Shown here in pieces: positions 1 through 5,119 of a stretch of 6,658 nucleotides of DNA. The number at the start of each line of letters is the position of its first letter. Within the stretch, counting starts at the first letter, position 1. A program made the position numbers and the translations under genes. The notes beneath the pieces are model-generated. The model searched no databases. It was given only the letters and a program-made list of their open reading frames with translations, and was not told the origin of the DNA. The stretch is from Candidatus Avimicrobium faecavium (GTDB lineage: Bacteria; Bacillota; Clostridia; Oscillospirales; Ruminococcaceae). The stretch lies in the NCBI GenBank assembly GCA_904419105.1, contig CAJFQR010000077.1, positions 1 to 6,658 of the forward strand. Reading direction: 5' to 3'.

Positions 1-1
1 G

Positions 2-439
2 CCGGTGCTCCCGGCGGAAAAGCTCCCGGACCTTGGCGACTGGCGGACCTTCTGCCGGGAGGTGCTCACCACCGAACCGGAGGGACGGCTTGTCCTCTTC
101 GGCGGCGCCCTCTGCCTGCTGCCCGACGGCGTTGGGGACCTGCGGGGTCTCACGGTGCTGCGGCCGGGCCTGGTGCTCGGCCAGCTGAAGAAAAACCGCT
201 TTGAGCCGGACCATGCACTGGCCATGGCTCTCTCCCCCGCCGGCGTCCGGCAGGAGGTGGCACTCACCGCCGAGGACCCCCGGACGCCGGCCTTCCTGCG
301 CGGGGAGACGCTGCCGGTGGACCGGAGCCTTTCCGGTTATGCGCTGGTGACGGTGGATTCCTTCCCTCTCGGTTGGGGCAAGGCCTCCCGGGGCACGCTG
401 AAAAACCACCTGCCCAAGGGGCTGCGGCGGCTGGGATAG
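2..439 (+). CDS. rsmF: RsmF/YebU-type 16S rRNA m5C methyltransferase, C-terminal part (5' end outside window)
   Basis: This is the C-terminal part of a NOL1/NOP2/Sun-family enzyme that uses S-adenosylmethionine to methylate a cytosine of rRNA in the cytoplasm. The reading frame is open from base 2. The GTG at 5 is probably an internal valine, so the true start and the Rossmann-fold catalytic domain lie upstream. What is visible matches the two C-terminal RNA-binding modules of RsmF. The first has the stretch LRPGLVLGQLKKNRFEPDHA and then an ALAMAL run. The second is a PUA-like tail with PLGWGKASRGTLKNHLPKGLR, minus its first residue, just before the stop. The catalytic cysteines cannot be checked here. 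No U-tract hairpin follows the stop, so transcription may continue into the downstream regulator gene. The family assignment is firm. The exact target base (C1407 in E. coli RsmF) is only inferred. Confidence 0.85.
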   Translation, partial: PVLPAEKLPDLGDWRTFCREVLTTEPEGRLVLFGGALCLLPDGVGDLRGLTVLRPGLVLGQLKKNRFEPDHALAMALSPAGVRQEVALTAEDPRTPAFLRGETLPVDRSLSGYALVTVDSFPLGWGKASRGTLKNHLPKGLRRLG

Positions 440-460
440 ACCGGCTGTTTTCTTCTCTCA

Positions 461-490
461 GTGAAAGAGCGCCCGGATCCTCTGTAAAAT
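461..490 (+). promoter_or_regulatory. Candidate sigma-A promoter for the XRE regulator
   Basis: GTGAAA at 461-466 matches four of six -35 consensus bases. TAAAAT at 485-490 matches five of six -10 bases, and the spacer is 18 bases. Transcription would start near 497 and leave a leader of about 105 bases before the ATG at 603. This is a weak, eye-based call, and co-transcription with the upstream methyltransferase gene is an alternative. Confidence 0.3.
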
Positions 491-506
491 GCGGAGAAAT
501 CACCCG

Positions 507-534
507 CCGCAACCGGCAGTTGCGGAATTTCCGC
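507..534. repeat. Two overlapping inverted repeats upstream of the XRE regulator
   Basis: CCGCAA (507-512) and TTGCGG (520-525) form a 6-bp inverted repeat with a 7-base loop. GCGGAA (522-527) and TTCCGC (529-534) form a second one around a single central T. The two share bases 522-525, so as RNA hairpins they exclude each other. As DNA, either could be a regulator-binding site. No T-run follows, so this is not an intrinsic terminator. Any role is inference. Confidence 0.45.
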
Positions 535-563
535 CCCGGCGCGGTGGCCTCCTCTCCGCCGCC

Positions 564-573
564 ATGGTACCAT
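564..573. repeat. 10-bp perfect palindrome, possible operator
   Basis: ATGGTACCAT is self-complementary. Two further flanking pairs (GC at 561-562 with GC at 575-576) match outside one mismatch. It lies 30 bases before the XRE start codon, just upstream of the ribosome binding site. That is a plausible place for autoregulation by the encoded helix-turn-helix protein, but a 10-bp palindrome can arise by chance. Confidence 0.3.
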
Positions 574-602
574 AGCCTCAAACCGATAAGGAGTGAAACA
601 GA

Positions 603-1277
603 ATGACATTTGGTGAAAAATTGCAGACCCTTCGGCGAGAACGGGGCCTATCCCAGGAGGCGCTGGCGGAACAGCTCCGGGTCTCCCGGCAGGCTGTAAG
701 CAAGTGGGAGCTGGACGCCGCCCGGCCGGATATCGACAATGTTCTGGCGCTGGCGGCGCTGTTTGAGGTGAGCACCGACTATCTACTGCTCGACCAGCCT
801 CCCGCTCCGGCAAAGAGGGGGCCTTCCATGACCGGGACTACGGTCCGGCCCACCGGCACCGAGGTGGTCGCCGGCGGATGGTCTCTCACCGCGGCAGCGG
901 CAGTGCTGTTTTTCTACGGTGCGGCAGCGGGCGGGGTCTTCCCCGTGGAGATCACCTTTCCGTGGCTCGCCGGCTGCCTGCTGCTGGTCATCGCCGGCAT
1001 GGTGTCCGGATATGGGTACCATCGCCGGCCGGAGCTGTCCCCGTCGGAAAAGCGCCGTTTTCGCCGGCTGTTCTGCGGGATCGGCTGGCTCGGGCTGGCA
1101 CCGGTGCTGGTGGCGCTGACTCCGGTATTCGAGCTGGGATTACAGGGTCTCTTCGGTGCCCGGCCGGCGCTGATAGACGCCCTGGTCCTCGTGCTCTGCT
1201 GGCTTGCAGGCGGGTGGCTGCTCACCCGAGCCATCCGCAGACGGCTGCCCATTCCGGACGATCCCACCCATCGATAA
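603..1277 (+). CDS. XRE-family transcriptional regulator with four predicted membrane segments
   Basis: This 224-residue protein begins with a Cro/C1-type helix-turn-helix domain at about residues 6-62. The turn region runs GLSQEALAEQLRVSRQAVSKWE, with positioning helix near 17-25 and recognition helix near 28-37. A Pro/Thr-rich linker (about 63-90) leads to hydrophobic stretches near 92-113, 118-137, 157-181 and 188-210, which are likely membrane helices, with basic loops at 141-156 and a basic tail. The ATG at 603 is supported by AAGGAG at 588-593, nine bases upstream. Clostridia often carry such membrane-tethered XRE proteins, and the membrane part is thought to sense or sequester. The signal and target genes are not known here. 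The gene is followed by a strong terminator, so it ends its transcription unit. The DNA-binding assignment is secure; the membrane topology is inferred from hydrophobicity. Confidence 0.9.
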   Translation: MTFGEKLQTLRRERGLSQEALAEQLRVSRQAVSKWELDAARPDIDNVLALAALFEVSTDYLLLDQPPAPAKRGPSMTGTTVRPTGTEVVAGGWSLTAAAAVLFFYGAAAGGVFPVEITFPWLAGCLLLVIAGMVSGYGYHRRPELSPSEKRRFRRLFCGIGWLGLAPVLVALTPVFELGLQGLFGARPALIDALVLVLCWLAGGWLLTRAIRRRLPIPDDPTHR

Positions 1278-1280
1278 GAA

Positions 1281-1330
1281 GAAGAAACGGCACCCCCGTA
1301 TGTTCCGGGGGCGCCGTTTCTTTATTTTTC
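1281..1330. terminator. Bidirectional intrinsic terminator between the XRE gene and cysS
   Basis: GAAACGGC (1284-1291) pairs with GCCGTTTC (1313-1320). One A/C mismatch follows, and then CCCCCG (1293-1298) pairs with CGGGGG (1306-1311) around a 7-base loop. On the + strand the stem is followed by TTTATTTTTC. On the - strand it is followed by TTCTTCTT after the cysS stop. It therefore suits termination of both convergent genes. Confidence 0.9.
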
Positions 1331-1336
1331 TTGTAG

Positions 1337-1351
1337 ATCGGCTCAGCCGAT
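1337..1351. repeat. Short inverted repeat across the cysS stop codon
   Basis: ATCGGCT (1337-1343) and AGCCGAT (1345-1351) form a perfect 7-bp inverted repeat around one central base, overlapping the cysS TGA. A one-base loop cannot close as a hairpin without opening pairs, so it would form a 6-bp stem with a 3-base loop at best. It may be coincidental. Confidence 0.3.
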
Positions 1352-2740
1352 GCGGCTCCACTGAACACCCTGCGGGGTGTCCTTCAGCTCGATGCCCTTG
1401 GCCTTGAGCTCATCGCGGATCCGGTCCGCCTCGGCAAAGTCCCTGTTCTTTCTGGCCTGCTGGCGCTGCTCAATCAGAGCCTCGATCTCGCTGTCAAGGG
1501 TCTCCTGCTTGCGGTCGTACAGCAGCCCGAGAACGCCGGTGAGCTCGTCGAACTTTTCGATGGCGTAGGAGACGGCCTCCCGGCTCCGGTGCTCGGTGAG
1601 ATAGGTGTTGATGACCCGCACCATATCGAACAGGGCGGTGATGCCGTCGGCGGTGTTCAGGTCGTCGTCCATGACGGTGATGAACTTCTCAACGCACCGG
1701 TCGATGTCCGCCCGGAAGGCGGCGTCGCCCTCACCGGGGGCCTCCAGCGCGCTGCCCAGCATGAAGTCCATGTGGTCCCGGCAGTTGTGCAGCCGGTCCA
1801 GCGAGGCCCGGCACTGCTGGATGATGTCATAGCTGTAGTTGATGGGGCTGCGGTAGTGGCTGGAGAGCATCAGGTACTTGATGGGCTCATAGCCGAACTT
1901 TTCCGCCACCTCCCGCACGGTGAAGAAGTTGCCCAGGCTCTTGCTCATCTTCTGGTTGTCCACATTGATAAAGCCGTTGTGCATCCAGTAGTGGGCATAG
2001 GCATGGCCGGTGCAGCATTCGCCCTGGGCGATCTCGTCCTCGTGATGGGGGAATACCAGGTCCTGGCCGCCGCAGTGGATGTCGATGGTCTCCCCAAGGT
2101 ACTTCTGGATCATCGCGGTGCACTCGATGTGCCAGCCGGGACGGCCCTGGCCCCAGGGGCTCTCCCAGAAGGGCTCACCGGGCTTGGCGCTCTTCCAGAG
2201 GGCAAAGTCCAGCGGGTCCTCCTTGATCTCACTCACATCGACCCGGGCACCGCTCTCCAGGTCCTCGATGGGCATGTGGGACAGCTTGCCGTAGTCCGGG
2301 AACTTGTGTACCCGGAAGTAGACATCGCCGTGGCTCTCATAGGCAAAGCCCTTTTCGATCAGTGCCTCGATGATGCGGATGATGTCCGGCACCACCTCGG
2401 TGGCCCGGGGGTGGATATTGGCCGGCCGTACGCCCAGACCGGCGGCGTCCGTTTTGTACTCGGCGATGTAGCGTTCGGCCACCTCCGGAACGGTAATGCC
2501 CTCTTCGTTCGCCTTTTTGATGAGCTTGTCGTCGATATCGGTGAAGTTCTGCACGAACTTGACCTCATACCCCCGGTACTCCAGATACCGGCGCAGCACA
2601 TCAAAGACGCAGATAGGCCGGGCATTGCCGATGTGGATGTAGTTGTACACCGTCGGGCCGCAGGCGTAGATGCGCGCCTTGCCCGGCTCGATGGGGACAA
2701 AGTCCTCCTTTTTGCGGGTGAGTGTGTTGTAGATCTTCAT
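1343..2740 (-). CDS. cysS: Cysteinyl-tRNA synthetase
   Basis: This class I aminoacyl-tRNA synthetase attaches cysteine to tRNA-Cys using ATP in the cytoplasm. The chosen start gives 465 residues, close to the usual 460-470. The HIGH-type motif reads HIGN at residues 36-39 and the KMSKS motif is at 264-268. The zinc ligands are in place by comparison with the E. coli enzyme: C27 in YACGPTVYN, C207 in ECTAM, H232 and E236 in FPHHEDEIAQGE. The C-terminal helical, tRNA-binding region (about 300-465) appears complete and ends GVQWSRIG. The open frame extends 39 codons further upstream, but that part lies inside the T-box terminator. The ATG at 2740 has AGGAG seven bases upstream and gives the family's normal N-terminus MKIYNTL. 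Expression is controlled by its own promoter and T-box leader. Identity is certain. Confidence 0.98.
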   Translation of the reverse strand: MKIYNTLTRKKEDFVPIEPGKARIYACGPTVYNYIHIGNARPICVFDVLRRYLEYRGYEVKFVQNFTDIDDKLIKKANEEGITVPEVAERYIAEYKTDAAGLGVRPANIHPRATEVVPDIIRIIEALIEKGFAYESHGDVYFRVHKFPDYGKLSHMPIEDLESGARVDVSEIKEDPLDFALWKSAKPGEPFWESPWGQGRPGWHIECTAMIQKYLGETIDIHCGGQDLVFPHHEDEIAQGECCTGHAYAHYWMHNGFINVDNQKMSKSLGNFFTVREVAEKFGYEPIKYLMLSSHYRSPINYSYDIIQQCRASLDRLHNCRDHMDFMLGSALEAPGEGDAAFRADIDRCVEKFITVMDDDLNTADGITALFDMVRVINTYLTEHRSREAVSYAIEKFDELTGVLGLLYDRKQETLDSEIEALIEQRQQARKNRDFAEADRIRDELKAKGIELKDTPQGVQWSRIG

Positions 2741-2747
2741 AACTTGT

Positions 2748-2752
2748 CTCCT
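2748..2752 (-). promoter_or_regulatory. Ribosome binding site that fixes the cysS start
   Basis: On the - strand AGGAG lies seven bases before the ATG at 2740. It is downstream of the T-box terminator, so it is transcribed only on readthrough. It favours this start over the longer open frame that runs back to 2857. Confidence 0.85.
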
Positions 2753-2780
2753 CTCCACTGTAATACCGGCCCGCCGGGAA

Positions 2781-2822
2781 AGAAAAAACGCCCCGGCAGA
2801 GCCTGACGCTCCACCGGAGGCG
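2781..2822 (-). terminator. T-box intrinsic terminator of the cysS leader
   Basis: Reading the - strand, CGCC (2822-2819), a bulged T and CCGG (2817-2814), then TGGAGC (2813-2808), pair with GCTCTG (2802-2797), CCGG (2796-2793) and GGCG (2792-2789). This gives about 14 pairs, including two G-U wobbles, around the 5-base loop GTCAG. Six T's and then CT follow directly (2788-2781). The 5' arm, CGCCTCC, is also the 3' arm of the antiterminator, so only one of the two structures can form. Confidence 0.93.
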
Positions 2823-3051
2823 ATCGTAAAAACCGCGGTTCCACTCCTGTTTGTCACTCAAACAGCCCTTAACGCGGGCACACGCGCCGTGATACTGTGG
2901 GATAGACCGGTTCCCACGGCGTGCTGACGGGGGCAATTCATTCCCGACCCGTGACAAGCGGCCCTTTCAGCCGATGAGGCCGCCTCTCTGCTGCCGGTGT
3001 CGGGGACTACTGGGTCCCGCTGCGCATTTGGTTCATTCGGTTGGTTTCCGT
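2783..3051 (-). promoter_or_regulatory. T-box riboswitch, probably tRNA-Cys responsive
   Basis: This leader RNA reads the charging state of a tRNA by direct binding. On the - strand, Stem I has a base helix GCGGG (3020-3016) with CCCGU (2931-2927), an AGUAG loop-E-like element (3011-3007), CCCGAC (3004-2999) with GUCGGG (2948-2943), the characteristic AGAGAG (2989-2984) and an apical hairpin GCGGCC (2983-2978) with GGCCGC (2963-2958). A Stem II-like helix CGCCGUG (2921-2915) with CACGGCG (2891-2885) follows. Stem III is CUGUUUG (2865-2859) with CAAACAG (2853-2847). The antiterminator is GGAG (2847-2844), bulge UGGAACC (2843-2837) and GCG (2836-2834), pairing with CGC and CUCC (2822-2816). UGGA would pair with a UCCA tRNA end; bacterial tRNA-Cys has U as discriminator. 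A UGC codon lies at 2935-2933 in the expected specifier region. Uncharged tRNA should favour readthrough into cysS. Helices were paired by eye. Confidence 0.93.
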
Positions 3052-3057
3052 ATGTCT

Positions 3058-3086
3058 ATTGTATTCGCTTTTTGCCGGTTTGTCAA
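3058..3086 (-). promoter_or_regulatory. Sigma-A promoter of cysS
   Basis: On the - strand a perfect TTGACA (3086-3081), a 17-base spacer and TACAAT (3063-3058, five of six consensus bases) form a near-ideal housekeeping promoter. Transcription should start near 3051, just before T-box Stem I. It sits 10 bases after the upstream gene's stop codon, so cysS is an independent unit, and the T-box can also stop readthrough from upstream. Confidence 0.88.
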
Positions 3087-3096
3087 TGCCTGCCGG

Positions 3097-4455
3097 TCAC
3101 AGAAGGCCTTCCTCCTCCAGCCGCACCAGCCGCCCGTCCAGGTCCCGCTCATAGGCAGCCCCCACCGGCGCGGTGAGGAAGGGCATGATCTCGGCATCGT
3201 AGTTGCACAGGGTGTTCAGGTCGTAAAAATCCGAGTTGTGCAGGTCCTGAAGGTATTCGTCGCTCTCATCCCCGGCGAGGAACCGCCAGCCGCTGTCCCC
3301 GTCATAGTCCGGCTCCTCCCGGTACATATAGCCCACCGGACAGCCGTCCACCAGAATGCGATCGGTGGCGATGCAGCCGGTGGGACCGTCCCAGCCGCGC
3401 AGCAGCGGCCGCAGCCTGCCGGTGGGGATAGCGAAGTCCTTGACCGAGAGATAGCGGCACACGCTCTCCCGGCCCAGGTCCACCACCTCCAGCGCCCGCT
3501 CGGGCAGGTAGCGCACCAGCGCCTCCGGCCCGCTGCGGAAGAGAAAGTCCATCTCGTCCTGGTAGAGGGGCACCAGCTGATAAAAGTTCACCGGCTCCCC
3601 GCCGGGCAGCGTACAGCGAAAGCTCTCGGTGCCGAAGGCCATCGGCCAGGACACCAAAAATCCGTTCCACTTCCTGTTGCGGCAGAAGGGCCCGCCGGTG
3701 GGCACCGCCTGCCCCCACTCGAGAAAGCTCCCCTCTTCCACCGGCACCCGGGCGGCGATCTTGAGCCAGCGTACCGGCCAGTGCCACTGCTCATCCGGGT
3801 CCTGCACCCGCCAATGGGCGGGCAGCGCCATCATCAGCTCCGCCCGTTCCAGCCCCCGGCCGGCCAGCTCCGGTGGGACCCGCATCGGACTGGCCCCCAT
3901 GCCCACCGTGCAGAGGACGGTGCAGTCATGCTCCGGGCAGGGCGGGATCACCGCGATGTGGACGGCGATGTCCGGGGAGGCCACCTCCAGCAGCGCCGTC
4001 TCCACCGGGCCGAAGTGCTCCTCGATGTGGCGCAGCACCGCTGCCCTCTCCTCCTCGGTGTAAAGGGCAGGGGTCAGCGTTTCAACGCCCCGCTGCCGTT
4101 TGACGGTCAGCGCCTTTTCGCACCAGTCGAGAAACCGGGCGGCGTCCTCGTCCTCCGGGGTCAGCCGCAGCACCGCTTCAAACTCCGCCCTGGCTTCCCC
4201 TTCCCGGCCGAGATAGTAGAGGGCATAGCCGAGCCGGTAATGCCATAGAGGATCCCCTTCCCCGGCCTTTCGGCAGGCGAACAGTTCCTGTGCCGCCTCG
4301 TCATACCGCCCAAGGTTGTTGAGCGCCCGGGCGTGCAGACCGGTCCATTCGGCATCCCGCTCCTCTGCCGGCATCTCCTCCAGCAGCGTAAGGGCCTCGG
4401 TGTGGCGGCCGGTGTCGTGGAGCAGGTCGAGTGTATCCAGCAGTTTCCGTTCCAT
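3097..4455 (-). CDS. TPR-SUFU-Imm33(DUF2185)-like three-domain protein
   Basis: This is a 452-residue cytoplasmic protein with no signal peptide or membrane segment. Residues 1-115 hold about three TPR-like helical hairpins (TGRHTEALTLLEEMP; LNNLGRYDEAAQELFACRKA; LGYALYYLGREGEARAEFEAVLRLTPED), a protein-binding scaffold. Residues about 135-325 resemble the Suppressor-of-fused (SUFU) domain: VIPPCPEHDCTVLCTVGMGA, RAELMMALPAHW, WHWPVRWLKIAARVP and VNFYQLVPLYQDEMDFL. Residues about 360-445 resemble DUF2185/Imm33: ILVDGCPVGYMYREEPDYDG, SGWRFLAGDESDEYL and then NTLCNYDAEIMPFLTAPVGAAYERDLDG. Bacterial SUFU and Imm33-type domains are known as immunity proteins of polymorphic toxin systems, but many occur outside toxin loci. 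No toxin is visible here, so an immunity role is only a possibility. The ATG at 4455 has a perfect AGGAGG seven bases upstream. The 79-base gap after pgsA contains a hairpin but no promoter that I can see. Domain calls come from remembered motifs; molecular function is unknown. Confidence 0.85.
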   Translation of the reverse strand: MERKLLDTLDLLHDTGRHTEALTLLEEMPAEERDAEWTGLHARALNNLGRYDEAAQELFACRKAGEGDPLWHYRLGYALYYLGREGEARAEFEAVLRLTPEDEDAARFLDWCEKALTVKRQRGVETLTPALYTEEERAAVLRHIEEHFGPVETALLEVASPDIAVHIAVIPPCPEHDCTVLCTVGMGASPMRVPPELAGRGLERAELMMALPAHWRVQDPDEQWHWPVRWLKIAARVPVEEGSFLEWGQAVPTGGPFCRNRKWNGFLVSWPMAFGTESFRCTLPGGEPVNFYQLVPLYQDEMDFLFRSGPEALVRYLPERALEVVDLGRESVCRYLSVKDFAIPTGRLRPLLRGWDGPTGCIATDRILVDGCPVGYMYREEPDYDGDSGWRFLAGDESDEYLQDLHNSDFYDLNTLCNYDAEIMPFLTAPVGAAYERDLDGRLVRLEEEGLL

Positions 4456-4487
4456 TGGGATCCCTCCTTTTACCAGTGGTATGCGCA

Positions 4488-4515
4488 GCGGCCGGTCCCG
4501 CCTGGGGCCGGCCGC
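4488..4515. other. GC-rich hairpin between pgsA and the TPR-SUFU gene
   Basis: GCGGCCGG (4488-4495) and CCGGCCGC (4508-4515) form a perfect 8-bp stem. It extends by CCC with GGG past one unpaired base, around a 5-base loop. No T-run follows on the - strand, so it is not a normal intrinsic terminator. It could partly reduce readthrough, mark a processing site or protect mRNA ends. Function is inferred. Confidence 0.6.
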
Positions 4516-4534
4516 CTGCCTTCCGCCGCCGGGC

Positions 4535-5089
4535 TCAGCCCTTGAGCAGGTCGATGTTCTTGATCAGATAGTTGCCGCCGGAAAAGACGGTGAGCACCGT
4601 GGTCAGCGACATCAGCAGCCCGTTGACCAGTACCATCCAGTCGGCCTGGATCCCCTGGGACAGCGCCCACTGCATCAGCAGCAGGAAGCTGATCCACACC
4701 ATCTGGCAGATGGTCTTGGACTTGCCCCATTTGTCCGCCGGGATGACCCGGCCCTTCGGGGCGGCCACCAGCCGGATGGAGGTAACCAGAAACTCCCGGG
4801 ACAGGATGATGATGGCCACCACCGCCGGGATCATACCCAGCCCGACAAAGCAGATCAGCGCCGAGGTCACCAGCAGCTTGTCCGCCAGCGGATCCATCAG
4901 GATGCCGAAATCGGTGATGAGACCATGCTTTCTGGCCAGATGGCCGTCGATCATATCGGTGATCGACGCCGTTACGAACAGCACGAAGGCCCAGAGGAAC
5001 CGGTGCGGGATCCCCTCCACCTGCATACAGATGACAAAGGGCACGATCATGACGATGCGCAGCAGCGTCAGCTTGTTGGGTGTATTCAC
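4535..5089 (-). CDS. pgsA: CDP-diacylglycerol--glycerol-3-phosphate 3-phosphatidyltransferase
   Basis: This integral membrane enzyme transfers the phosphatidyl group from CDP-diacylglycerol to glycerol-3-phosphate. The product is phosphatidylglycerophosphate, the precursor of phosphatidylglycerol and cardiolipin. The family's catalytic, metal-binding signature is intact: D45, D48-G49, A52-R53, G62, D66 and D70, within DMIDGHLARKHG and then DFGILMDPLADK. Hydrophobic stretches near 8-24, 31-47, 73-106, 127-145 and 150-170 fit its multi-helix membrane fold, and 184 residues is a normal length. The start is GTG at 5089, supported by AGGAGG eight bases upstream, and the N-terminus MNTPNKLTLLRI is typical. 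It follows rimO by 30 bases and is almost certainly co-transcribed with it. Identity is strong; closely related CDP-alcohol transferases are less likely given the N-terminus and length. Confidence 0.95.
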   Translation of the reverse strand: MNTPNKLTLLRIVMIVPFVICMQVEGIPHRFLWAFVLFVTASITDMIDGHLARKHGLITDFGILMDPLADKLLVTSALICFVGLGMIPAVVAIIILSREFLVTSIRLVAAPKGRVIPADKWGKSKTICQMVWISFLLLMQWALSQGIQADWMVLVNGLLMSLTTVLTVFSGGNYLIKNIDLLKG

Positions 5090-5097
5090 GATGCTAT

Positions 5098-5103
5098 CCT
5101 CCT
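5098..5103 (-). promoter_or_regulatory. Ribosome binding site supporting the GTG start of pgsA
   Basis: On the - strand a perfect AGGAGG lies eight bases before the GTG at 5089. No ATG in the same frame lies nearby upstream, so this site decides the non-ATG start. Confidence 0.85.
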
Positions 5104-5119
5104 GCGGCAGAGCCGTCTG

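Noticed and set aside
440..602. Terminator for the RsmF-type gene
   Set aside because: The inverted repeats in this gap are not followed by a T-run, so none fits an intrinsic terminator.
1589..2806. Long open frame (405 codons) on the + strand opposite cysS
   Set aside because: It lies antisense to a complete cysteinyl-tRNA synthetase gene and runs across the T-box terminator. Its composition is a mirror of the real gene's codons, typical of GC-rich shadow frames, and it shows no recognisable domain.
2741..2857. A longer cysS start at 2857 adding 39 residues
   Set aside because: The extra codons are the T-box terminator and antiterminator arm. The internal ATG at 2740 has a well-spaced AGGAG and gives the normal CysRS N-terminus.
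2974..4248. Long open frame (424 codons) on the + strand opposite the TPR-SUFU gene
   Set aside because: It overlaps the cysS promoter and T-box and the antisense of a gene with a good start, RBS and domains. The Pro/His/Arg-rich product resembles no known family.
4488..4515. Intrinsic terminator after pgsA
   Set aside because: The stem is strong, but the - strand continues TGCGCATACC with no U-tract, so it was listed only as a hairpin.
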